DNA of 10,066 bases, from positions 1 to 10,066 of the forward strand of contig JBCDEF010000099.1 of the NCBI GenBank assembly GCA_039179915.1, written 5' to 3'. This DNA is from JANQQZ01 sp039179915. Lineage in GTDB: Bacteria > Planctomycetota > Phycisphaerae > Phycisphaerales > UBA1924. The notes under the pieces are model-generated. The model ran no database searches. It saw only the letters and a list, made by a program, of their open reading frames with translations, and was not told the DNA's origin. Position numbers and translations under genes: made by a program. The stretch's first letter is position 1; every line of letters begins with the position of its first letter. This document shows positions 1-7,331 of the stretch, piece by piece.

Positions 1-239
1 AACGCCGTCGGCTTCCACACGCAGCCGCGCCGACCCGCCGCCGCCGAGCAGATCGACCTCCGCATTGATCGCGGCCTGGTCGCCCAGCCCCCGCGGCGCC
101 GGCGCTCCCGATCGCGCTGGTGCGGCCGTGGCTGGGCTCGGCGTCGCGGGGGCTGGGCGACCAGGCCGCGATCAATGCGGAGGTCGATCTGCTCGGCGGC
201 GGCGGGTCGGCGCGGCTGCGTGTGGAAGCCGACGGCGTT
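1..239. repeat. 95-bp perfect inverted repeat at the left edge, probable assembly or amplification chimera
   Basis: Bases 1-95 are the exact reverse complement of 145-239 (position i pairs with 240-i), with a 49-base loop at 96-144. After one mismatch (96/144), five more bases pair (97-101 with 139-143), then similarity ends. The right arm is coding sequence of the AsmA-like gene; the left arm is the same sequence reversed and carries an in-frame stop at 66-68. A long perfect palindrome at the very first base, cutting into a gene and with a short microhomology at the turn, is typical of fold-back chimeras (for example from whole-genome amplification) or an assembler turning back at a contig end. 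A true genomic palindrome is possible but less likely. Confidence 0.93.
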
Positions 240-3200
240 GCGGCGGATCTGCCGATCGCGTTCGGTGAGACGGCGGGGCGGCTGCGGCTGTCGGTGGGCG
301 AGGGGGGCCGGGTCCGGCTCGAGCCGGGGCTGGTCGCGGCGTGGTCGCCGGAGCTCGAGCGGCTGACGCGTGAGCCGCTGCCGACCGCGACCGGCGCGCA
401 GTTCCGGCTCGAGCGTGTGCCGGGGCTGGAGCTGGGTCTGGAGCGCTTGGCGCTCGAGCTGGGTGCCGAGGGCCTGACGCCGGACTGGGCATCGGCGGTG
501 GTCGAGGCGCGGGCGGGGATCGACGAGCTCCGCGGCACGCTCGACGGCGAGGCCTGGTCGATCGAGCCGCTGGTACTCACGGTCGATGCGCCGTCGCTGG
601 CCAGGGGCCTGGATCTGGATGGGGCGACGACGGCGCGGCTTGGCGGCGAGCTGGCGGGCGTGCTGTCGGTCGGGATCCGCGATGCGCACCTGCTCGGCGA
701 CGACGGCCGATGGCTGAGCGACCTTGCCGGTGTGCTCGCGCAGGGCCGGCTGGACTTCGAGGTCAACGAGGTGCGTTCCGCGGTGGTCGGGCCGCTGCTC
801 GATCCGGCGATCGCCGGGGCGGGGCTGGTCACGGCGCGAGATCTGGGCGAGGTGTTCGCGACGCAGATCGAGCTTGTCGGCGGTGGTGTGCCGCGGCTGT
901 TCGTCGCGGTGGATTCTGAGCGGGTCGATGCCCGCGCTGGCCTGCAGATCCGCGGGGGCGAGCTGCAGACCGACGCGGTGGGCGTGCGGGCGGAGTTTGC
1001 GGAGATCGCGAGCGTTGCGTCGGCCTGGCTGGAGCCGTTCGGCGTGGCGATCGAGCCGGGCGTCGCCGGCCGGGTGCGGTTGGAAGGCGTGAGCATCGAC
1101 CTGGCCGGGTTTGATCGGGACACGATCGACCCGGGGGCGCTCCGCGGCGAGCTGGCGATCGATCTGGATGAGATGGTGGTCTCGATCGAGAGCGGCGGCC
1201 CGGAGCGGCGTCGGGCGAGGCTGGCCGCGGCGTCGCTTGGCCTCAAGCTCGAAGACCTGCGCGAGGGTGTCTCGGGGCGGCTGACGGGCCGGGCCGAGGG
1301 GTTGGGCGACCGGTTGGGCCCGGGCGAGGTGTCGGTGGTGTTCGATTCGGGCGGGCTGCTCGACGCCCAGGGCCGCTGGCTGGGGGGCGTGCCGTCGGTG
1401 GTCGGGTCGGTGGCGATCGAGGATCTGCCGACGACGCTGGTGACGCCGTGGCTGCCGGAGGCCGCGGGCGGGGCGCTCGACGCGGCGGGCAAGCGTCTGA
1501 CGATCGAGGCGGACGCGGTCGCCAACGCGGACGGCACGGTGCGTGTCGATGCGATGGCTCGTTCGTCGCTGCTGTTCGGCGAGGCCGCGTTCGAGATCGA
1601 TCGCGGCGTGCTGCGGGCGGTGGACAACGGCGCACGGCTCGTGATCAACGAGGCGGGGGCGGTGCTCGGGCCGCTGCTGCCGCTGGTCGAGCCGGCGTCG
1701 CGCGAGGGCGAGGCGGTGGTGCGGGTGCGCTCGGCCCGGTTCGGTTCGCGCGACGGCGAGCCCGTCGCAGCCGAGCTGGCGACGGGGTTCGAACTCACAG
1801 GGCTCCGGCTGACCGACCGCTCGGGCGAGACGCTGGGTCTGGACCGGCTGGCGGCGTCGTTCGAGGCGCGGCCCGGACGGGTGCCGGTGGTTGAGCTCAA
1901 CGGCTCGCCGACGCACGCGGGGTCGCCGTTGCTGGTCGCGGGCCGGTTTGAGCTGCCGGGCCTGCCGGTGTTCGGCGGCGGGGCGTCTGTGTTTGACACC
2001 GCGCCCAGCGGGCGGCTGGATGTCACCGGGGCCCCGGTCTCGCTGGCGGGGGCGCTGGCGGATGTGCGGCAGCGGGACCCGCGCGAGCTGCTCCGCGACT
2101 TGCTGGGCGACACGGTCGATCTGGTGCTGTCGGCCGACGCCGGCGCGATCGAGCTTGCGGCGACGGGCGCCTCGGGGACGCTGGACGCGGGCGCGTCGGC
2201 CCGGGTCGGCGGCGGGTCGATGGCCTTCGGCGGCGCGTCGGTCACGCTCGTGGTCACGCCGGAGACGATCGAGCAGGCCCGGCTGCGCGAGATGGCTGCC
2301 GGCGGCCGGGCGGCGGTCCTCGGCCCGACGCTGGCCTCGCCGGCCACGGTGCGGGCGTCGATCGAGGGGTTCGGCATCGCCGAGGGCGGCTCCGCGCGGC
2401 CGACGGGCTCGCCGGCGTTCTCGATCACGGCCGAGGCAACCATCGACGGCCCGCCGGCCGACGGGCGGTTCCGCGTCGACCGGATCGGGCTGCGGGACTT
2501 CTCGCTCAGCGGGACGCTGCCGATGGGGGCGCTGCTCGGGGATGAGTCGGCGCTGCTCGAGGCGGCGATCACGGGGGCGTGTGTCGGCCGCGATGCGGCG
2601 GCGTTCGCGGTCTTCGATGGGTCGGTCTCGGTCGGTCTTGCCGCGGGCGGTGTCGACGGGCCCATGGCGGTCGAGCTCGACGCGGCGGCGACGGATCTTG
2701 GGGCGTTCGACGATGCGGTGCGGGCCGACGGGTTCTTCGCCGGGCTGCTCGGGGCGCGCGGCCGCGTGACGGTCGCGCTGCTGGGCGAGGCCGAGGCGGG
2801 GCGTGTGCGGGACGCGGAGCTGGATCTGTCGATCGTGTCGCCGCGGGTGGCGATGAGCGAGCCGCTGCGCCTGGCGATCGAGACGGACCGGCTGCAGCTG
2901 GCGGCGCCGACCGAGATCACGTGGGAGGCGGACCCGCTTTTCATCACACGGCACGCGCTGTCGCAAACGCCGGGGGACGAGGCGGTCCGGGCGGTCGGGC
3001 CGTCGACGGTCCGGTTCGGCTTGGAACGGGTGATCCTGGGCCGGTCGGGCTCCGACCGCGGCCCGCTGCGGCCCGGTCTTTTCGATCTTGCGGCGTCGAT
3101 CGAGGCCGACCGCCTGGTGATCGAGCACCCGGACGACGACGGCGGCGCAGGCTCGATGGTGCAGACGGCCTACGGCGGGTTCGACGGATCGGTCTCGGTC

Positions 3201-4226
3201 GAGGACGGCGGCACAACGGTGCGGTTCGAGCTGTCGGGCACGGGCGACGACAACCGGACGCTGATGCTCGAGGGCGGCCTGAGCGGGTTTGCGGATTCTG
3301 GCGGCGTGCCGCGGACCGACACGCTGACGCTCGACACGCGGCTGGATGTGCAGCGGCTTCCGGTCTCGATCGTCGACGCGGCGATCGGGGCGGGTCACGT
3401 CGTGGTCGAGCTGATCGGGCCGACGGCGGATCTGCGCGTGGACGCGCACCGGCTGAGCACGGACGACGGCGGGTTTACGGCGTCGATCGTCGGAGGGCGG
3501 GGCTCGGCGAGCGTGGCCGCGGGCGTGGTCGAGGGCACGCTGCGGTCGACCGAGCCGGTGTTGGTGGAGGTCGCCGAGATCCGTCCGGAGCTTGGGAGGC
3601 GGATCTCGACCGCGGTGCCGGTATTGGGCGAGGTGACCAAGACCGCGGCCGACGGGCCGGCGACGCTGACGATCACCGGCGTTGAGATCCCGCTGGTGCG
3701 GGCGGGCGAGACGGCCGCGCAGCGCTGGCGCGGCGTCAACGCGGACTTTGTCATCGACGCCGGCACCGCGCGGTTCTCGACGAGCGATCTGTTCGGCTCG
3801 ATCGTCTCTGCGGTCGGCGGGAACCGCGACGGGACCGTCGGCCGGCGGGTCGAGCCGGTCAACGGGACTGTGCGGAACGGGCAGCTCCGCTACGAGCGGT
3901 TCACGCTCCCGCTCGGCGAGTTCAACGTGCTCAGCCAGGGCTCGTACAACTTCGGCACGCAGACCGTCGTCGTGACCACGCACGTCCCGCTCGGGGCGCT
4001 AACGGACGAGGCGATCGGTGTGCTCAACACGGGCCTCGGCTCCCGGTTCACGCGGATGATCCCCGGGCTCGAGCGGGCGACAATGATCCCGTGGAAGGTC
4101 TCGGGAACCCCCGGCAAGCTGCGGGTCGAGCCCGACCTGGAAACATTCGCGAGCGACCTCGGCTCGCTGCTGAACCCGATGCAACTGCTGCGGGGCGTCC
4201 GCGATGGGCTCGGGATCGGCGGTTGA
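120..4226 (+). CDS. Large AsmA/TamB-like envelope protein, N-terminus missing
   Basis: A 1368-residue reading frame of short alternating beta-strand segments (patterns such as VRLEGVSIDLAG and ATLTITGVEIPL), the repetitive make-up of AsmA/TamB/DUF3971-type proteins, which are thought to form long beta structures spanning the periplasm and to help lipid transport or outer-membrane assembly. The clearest part is the end, about residues 1190-1345: a strand-rich domain with VNGTVRNGQLRYERFTLPLG, then GSYNFGTQTVVVTTHVPLG and WKVSGTPGKLRVEPDL, resembling AsmA C-terminal regions. Composition is extreme: one cysteine and about five lysines in the whole chain, Arg/Glu/Asp/Gly/Ala-rich. GTG 120 is only the first formal start. 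The frame stays open to 69, and 96-119 reads as plausible protein (APALPIAL), so the real gene begins further upstream and the expected signal/anchor segment was lost at the inverted-repeat junction. It converges with the peptidase gene. The family call rests on fold pattern, not on catalytic residues. Confidence 0.6.
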   Translation: MRPWLGSASRGLGDQAAINAEVDLLGGGGSARLRVEADGVAADLPIAFGETAGRLRLSVGEGGRVRLEPGLVAAWSPELERLTREPLPTATGAQFRLERVPGLELGLERLALELGAEGLTPDWASAVVEARAGIDELRGTLDGEAWSIEPLVLTVDAPSLARGLDLDGATTARLGGELAGVLSVGIRDAHLLGDDGRWLSDLAGVLAQGRLDFEVNEVRSAVVGPLLDPAIAGAGLVTARDLGEVFATQIELVGGGVPRLFVAVDSERVDARAGLQIRGGELQTDAVGVRAEFAEIASVASAWLEPFGVAIEPGVAGRVRLEGVSIDLAGFDRDTIDPGALRGELAIDLDEMVVSIESGGPERRRARLAAASLGLKLEDLREGVSGRLTGRAEGLGDRLGPGEVSVVFDSGGLLDAQGRWLGGVPSVVGSVAIEDLPTTLVTPWLPEAAGGALDAAGKRLTIEADAVANADGTVRVDAMARSSLLFGEAAFEIDRGVLRAVDNGARLVINEAGAVLGPLLPLVEPASREGEAVVRVRSARFGSRDGEPVAAELATGFELTGLRLTDRSGETLGLDRLAASFEARPGRVPVVELNGSPTHAGSPLLVAGRFELPGLPVFGGGASVFDTAPSGRLDVTGAPVSLAGALADVRQRDPRELLRDLLGDTVDLVLSADAGAIELAATGASGTLDAGASARVGGGSMAFGGASVTLVVTPETIEQARLREMAAGGRAAVLGPTLASPATVRASIEGFGIAEGGSARPTGSPAFSITAEATIDGPPADGRFRVDRIGLRDFSLSGTLPMGALLGDESALLEAAITGACVGRDAAAFAVFDGSVSVGLAAGGVDGPMAVELDAAATDLGAFDDAVRADGFFAGLLGARGRVTVALLGEAEAGRVRDAELDLSIVSPRVAMSEPLRLAIETDRLQLAAPTEITWEADPLFITRHALSQTPGDEAVRAVGPSTVRFGLERVILGRSGSDRGPLRPGLFDLAASIEADRLVIEHPDDDGGAGSMVQTAYGGFDGSVSVEDGGTTVRFELSGTGDDNRTLMLEGGLSGFADSGGVPRTDTLTLDTRLDVQRLPVSIVDAAIGAGHVVVELIGPTADLRVDAHRLSTDDGGFTASIVGGRGSASVAAGVVEGTLRSTEPVLVEVAEIRPELGRRISTAVPVLGEVTKTAADGPATLTITGVEIPLVRAGETAAQRWRGVNADFVIDAGTARFSTSDLFGSIVSAVGGNRDGTVGRRVEPVNGTVRNGQLRYERFTLPLGEFNVLSQGSYNFGTQTVVVTTHVPLGALTDEAIGVLNTGLGSRFTRMIPGLERATMIPWKVSGTPGKLRVEPDLETFASDLGSLLNPMQLLRGVRDGLGIGG

Positions 4227-4242
4227 CCGGTTCGCGATGGGT

Positions 4243-5433
4243 TTAGCCGGGCCCGGCCGGGCCCAGGACCGACCGACGCTCGGCCCAGAGCGTATCGATC
4301 CGCTCGGCGGTCTTGGACTTGGGCGGGTCGGCCAGCCGCTCGTAGCAGGCGGCGAGCAGGTCGACCATGTTTTGGGCATCAACGACGGCGATATGCTCGC
4401 GGCCGACGCGGGCCGGCGATTCGTTCGTGCCCGCCTGCACCGCGGAGAGGTCGGCCATGTTGTGGTAGTTGCCCAGCGGCAGGCAGACGCAGGTGCAGGC
4501 GTAGCCGGCGTTGCAGAAGACGGTCGCCTCGCACGCGCCGCCGGCCATGAGTTTCCGCTGCCACTTCCACGCGGGAAGATCGCTCTGCTTCTGCTGGGCG
4601 GTGGGGGAGGCGGGCCCGCCGGCGATCGATTCGGCGACGGCGGCAACGTCGTTGGTCAGCCGCGGGTCGAAGATGGTCAGCCGGTCGCCGACGCGCACGA
4701 TCGGCCCGCCGCCGATGGGCGCTTCGGGGAAGGCCCGGCTGTTTTCGAGCACAATGACCTTGGCGTTGTCGGGGATCGTGCCGTGCTTGGTCGCGGCGAT
4801 GGCGCCGATGAAGCCGACTTCCTCGGCGCGGGTGAACAGTACGCGTGCGTCGGCCGCCGTCTCGCCGGCGATCGCCCGGACGCGCACGCGGTCGAACGCC
4901 TCGAGCGCGCAGGCAGCGGCGGCCAGGTCGTCGCACGCGTGCGTGTGCAGGATGCCGTCCTCGATCTCGGCTTCGGGCAGCAGCCAGCGGGCCATGTCGC
5001 CGACGGCGATCGGGTCAGCATCGCCGTCGATATCGCACAGGAAATGCTTGTCGGACAGTTCTGACTTCGCGCCCTCGACCCGTTCGGTCAGCGTGCCGGG
5101 CAGCCGTCGGTCGTCGGCGGTGATCACCTCGACGCGGGCGGCGTCGAAGTACTCATTCATCACGCCGCCGCGGAAGGCGAGCTCGACCACCCCCGGCGCG
5201 ACGATCCGCTCGACGACGAACGCCGGGTGGTCCGTGTGCGCGGTGAGCACGATCGGCGTTCCCGAGCGGTCGCCCGCGAGCGACAGCACCAGGTTGCCCG
5301 CGTCGTCGGCGGTGACCGCGACACCCTCGCGTTCGTCGGCCCATTCGCGGATGTACGCCTCGACACGCGACTCCCCGCCGGCGACGGTGGGGATCGAGGT
5401 GAGGTCGAGGAGCAGCCGCTCGAACGCGCTCAA
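4243..5433 (-). CDS. M42-like zinc metallopeptidase (aminopeptidase family)
   Basis: A 396-residue co-catalytic di-zinc peptidase of the M42/M28/M20 clan, probably a cytoplasmic aminopeptidase. Expected residues are present in order: AHTDH with ligand His66 and Asp68; ACDDLA with the metal-bridging Asp168 (the usual CDDRAG site); TRAEEVGFIGA with catalytic Glu204 and ligand Glu205; VLENS with Glu230, where M42 enzymes usually have Asp; a GGGP loop at 241-244; and LPLGNYHNM with the last ligand His324, replacing the usual PxRYxHS. The length is somewhat above typical M42 enzymes. Unusual is a cysteine cluster, C301, C307, C313, C315 and C317, just before His324. The start is TTG at 5433-5431, chosen because it overlaps the helicase stop (TTGA), the next Met is residue 92 inside the domain, and AAGGTG lies about 11 nt upstream. 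Translation is probably coupled to the helicase. Whether it cleaves peptides or is an inactive relative cannot be told; the ligand set argues for activity. Confidence 0.8.
   Translation of the reverse strand: MSAFERLLLDLTSIPTVAGGESRVEAYIREWADEREGVAVTADDAGNLVLSLAGDRSGTPIVLTAHTDHPAFVVERIVAPGVVELAFRGGVMNEYFDAARVEVITADDRRLPGTLTERVEGAKSELSDKHFLCDIDGDADPIAVGDMARWLLPEAEIEDGILHTHACDDLAAAACALEAFDRVRVRAIAGETAADARVLFTRAEEVGFIGAIAATKHGTIPDNAKVIVLENSRAFPEAPIGGGPIVRVGDRLTIFDPRLTNDVAAVAESIAGGPASPTAQQKQSDLPAWKWQRKLMAGGACEATVFCNAGYACTCVCLPLGNYHNMADLSAVQAGTNESPARVGREHIAVVDAQNMVDLLAACYERLADPPKSKTAERIDTLWAERRSVLGPAGPG
4249..4264. terminator. GC palindrome at the convergent gene ends, possible weak bidirectional terminator
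   Basis: GGGCCCGGCCGGGCCC is a perfect 16-bp palindrome that could fold as a 6-bp stem with a GGCC loop. It lies in the last codons of the peptidase and 22 bp past the stop of the AsmA-like gene, the only structured element where the two transcripts meet. There is no T-run on either side, so it is not a canonical intrinsic terminator. It also encodes the peptidase tail GPAGPG and may simply be codon bias. Confidence 0.22.
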
Positions 5434-7187
5434 CGCCGGCCCCGCACCTTGCCGCCGAGCCGCTTCGGTGGCAGCTTGGTCGGGATCACGCCGCCCGGGA
5501 ACTTGCTCGGGTCGAGCTTGGCCTTCTCCTCGACCGCGGGGACTTCGACGGCGTAGCGGTTGGCCTTGGCCTTGAGCCGCTCCATCTCCATCTCGCGGCG
5601 CTTCTGCTGCTCGAGGTAGTCGGGTGGCAGCGGGCCGGGCGTGAAGTCGGGGTATTCGAGCTTTGGGATCTCGGCGTTGATGTGGTCCTCGATGCCGGAA
5701 AGAAGACCCCCCTGCTCGGGCTGGACGAACGACCAGGCCGTGCCGCCGGAACCAGCCCGGGCCGTGCGGCCGATGCGGTGCACGTAGAGCTCGATATCCT
5801 CGGGCAGGTCGTAGTTGATCACGTGGGTGATCCCGTCGACATCGATGCCCCGGCTGGCCAGGTCGGATGCAATCAAAACCGACAGGTTGCCCGCGCGGAG
5901 CTTTTCCATCACGCTGTTGCGCTTGCCCTGGGCCAGGTCGGCGTGGATCGCGTGCGCCTCGATGCCCTTCGAAGACAGGTACCGCGCCAGCTCATCGACC
6001 ACCCGCTTGAGCCGGCAGAAAACCAGCGTCAGGTCCGGCTCTTCGTGGGTCAGCAGGTGGTGCAGCAGCTTCTTCTTGTCCCACGGCTGCGCGGGCAGGT
6101 AGAACTGCTTGACCATGCTGGCCGTCAGCGAGCCGGCCGTGGTCACGATCTTCTCGGGGTCGGTCATGAAGCTCTTGGCGAGCTTTTCTATGTCGCTGCT
6201 GAGCGTGGCCGAGACGAACATCGTCTGCCGCTCCTTCGGGCATCGGCTGAGGACATACTTGATGTCCTCGCGGAAGCCGATATCGAGCATGCGGTCGACC
6301 TCGTCGAGCACGACGAACTTGAAGTTGTTGAACGGCAGGTAGCCGCGACGCTGCATGTCCATCACGCGGCCGGGGGTGCCGACGACGATCTCGCAGCCTT
6401 TTTCCAGTTTGGCGGCCTGGGTCGGGATCTTCTGCCCGCCGTAGATCGGGACAGACCGCAGGTTGGTTTTGAAACCGAGTTCTTCGATCTCTTTGTGGAT
6501 CTGGATCGCCAGCTCGCGGGTGGGTGCGAGCACGAGGGCCTGGTTGGCCTCGCCCGGCTTGACGAGGTCGAGCAGCGGCAGGCCGAAGGCGGCGGTCTTG
6601 CCCGTGCCTGTCTTGGCCTGGCCCAGCACGTCTTTGCCCTGGAGCACCGGCGGGATCAGCTTGCTCTGGATGTGCGTCGGGTGCTGGAAGTGCATCGAGC
6701 CGAGCTGGTCGCACAGCTCTTGGCTCAGGCCCAGGTCGGCGAAGGTCTTGTCGTGGTCGAAGATGTCGACGTTGGACGCGTCGCGCTTGGTGCGCTTGCG
6801 CTCGACCTTGGCATCGGCGGCGGTCGATTCGGGCCGGCCGTCGGCGCGCAGCGGCGCATTGTCGTCGAGGTGGCTGGTGTCGCCGCTGCCGAGGCTCTTG
6901 CCGCGGCGTCGGCGGCGCTTCCGCTTCGGTTTGTCGCCGTCTTCACTGGTGGGTTCGGAGGGATCCGTGTCGTCGCGGGTGTCGTCGCGGGTGTCGTCAG
7001 AACGTTCGTCCGAGTTTGGAGCGGACTCCCCGCCCTCGCCGGCGGGCTTGCGTCTGCGGCGACGCCGGCGACGCTTCTTGGTCGTCTGCTCGCCGTCGGC
7101 CGCGCCTGGCTGCTGGTCGGCTGAGGATTCGGCCGGGGTGTCGGCGTCGCTCACGGACGGAGCATTCGTATCGGTTTCGTCAGGCAT
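5430..7187 (-). CDS. DEAD-box ATP-dependent RNA helicase with arginine-rich N-terminal extension
   Basis: A 585-residue superfamily 2 RNA helicase that unwinds short RNA duplexes with ATP, as in RNA decay, ribosome assembly or cold adaptation. Core motifs in order: Q motif (Phe149 to Gln174), motif I AKTGTGKT (191-198), Ia PTRELA (222-227), Ib TPGR (271-274), motif II DEVD (295-298, in place of DEAD), III SAT (326-328), IV LVFC (388-391), V ASRGID (440-449 region), VI HRIGRTAR (470-477). Before the core is a disordered extension of about 140 residues with two arginine runs (about 37-48 and 86-97) separated by an acidic stretch with DDTR repeats. Such tails usually bind RNA or partner proteins; Pseudomonas-type RhlB has a comparable N-terminal basic tail, but RhlE and RhlB cannot be separated here. 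The tail after the core is short and ends in GGKVRGRR. ATG at 7187 starts the frame; no strong ribosome-binding site is seen. It is first in a two-gene unit with the peptidase. Confidence 0.93.
   Translation of the reverse strand: MPDETDTNAPSVSDADTPAESSADQQPGAADGEQTTKKRRRRRRRRKPAGEGGESAPNSDERSDDTRDDTRDDTDPSEPTSEDGDKPKRKRRRRRGKSLGSGDTSHLDDNAPLRADGRPESTAADAKVERKRTKRDASNVDIFDHDKTFADLGLSQELCDQLGSMHFQHPTHIQSKLIPPVLQGKDVLGQAKTGTGKTAAFGLPLLDLVKPGEANQALVLAPTRELAIQIHKEIEELGFKTNLRSVPIYGGQKIPTQAAKLEKGCEIVVGTPGRVMDMQRRGYLPFNNFKFVVLDEVDRMLDIGFREDIKYVLSRCPKERQTMFVSATLSSDIEKLAKSFMTDPEKIVTTAGSLTASMVKQFYLPAQPWDKKKLLHHLLTHEEPDLTLVFCRLKRVVDELARYLSSKGIEAHAIHADLAQGKRNSVMEKLRAGNLSVLIASDLASRGIDVDGITHVINYDLPEDIELYVHRIGRTARAGSGGTAWSFVQPEQGGLLSGIEDHINAEIPKLEYPDFTPGPLPPDYLEQQKRREMEMERLKAKANRYAVEVPAVEEKAKLDPSKFPGGVIPTKLPPKRLGGKVRGRR
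6967..6998. repeat. 12-bp tandem repeat, about 2.7 copies, inside the helicase gene
   Basis: The unit GTGTCGTCGCGG occurs twice exactly (6967-6978 and 6979-6990), followed by its first eight bases (6991-6998). On the minus strand it encodes the DDTR repeats in the acidic linker between the two arginine clusters of the helicase. Being a multiple of three it preserves the frame, so copy number could vary without breaking the gene. Confidence 0.9.
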
Positions 7188-7331
7188 CGGCGGTCTCTGC
7201 GCAATCAGGCTGGAAGAGGGCCGCGATCGGGCCCGACGCGGGAAGCCTCCAACAGGCTCCGCGTCTCGCCGGCGGGCTTGCTCTTCCGCCGAGCGACCGT
7301 GTGTGTGCGGCCGAAACGGCCGACGCGGAGT
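7188..7331. other. Non-coding gap between glycosyltransferase end and helicase start
   Basis: This 144-bp stretch is the only sizeable gap between genes. It must hold the helicase promoter, the 5' leader, and any terminator for the glycosyltransferase. I see hairpins (7235-7265 and 7308-7322, the latter CGGCCG-AAA-CGGCCG about 9 nt past the glycosyltransferase stop) but no T-run on the minus strand after either, and no convincing -35/-10 pair. Confidence 0.5.
7235..7265 (-). promoter_or_regulatory. Bulged 12-bp hairpin upstream of the helicase
   Basis: GACGCGG (7235-7241) pairs with CCGCGTC (7259-7265), and AGCCT (7244-7248) with AGGCT (7254-7258). There is a two-base bulge (7242-7243) and a five-base loop. 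In the minus direction it lies 48-78 nt before the helicase ATG and 67-97 nt after the glycosyltransferase stop. It could be a leader structure controlling the helicase or a Rho-assisted 3' end of the upstream gene. The absence of a following U-run argues against an intrinsic terminator. Confidence 0.4.

Noticed and set aside
65..268. 67-codon frame starting in the left arm
   Set aside because: It spans the chimeric inverted-repeat junction in a frame different from the AsmA-like gene and has no protein-like features.
2579..3685. 368-codon plus-strand frame overlapping the AsmA-like gene
   Set aside because: Gly/Arg-rich low-complexity translation in another frame of a continuous longer gene.
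4204..5064. 286-codon open frame on the plus strand
   Set aside because: Antisense to the peptidase with its complete metal-ligand set; a shadow.
5682..7124. 480-codon open frame on the plus strand
   Set aside because: Antisense to the well-supported helicase gene, with no recognisable motif.
7308..7322. CGGCCG-AAA-CGGCCG hairpin as a terminator for the glycosyltransferase
   Set aside because: Short stem and no T-run downstream on the minus strand; listed only as content of the gap.
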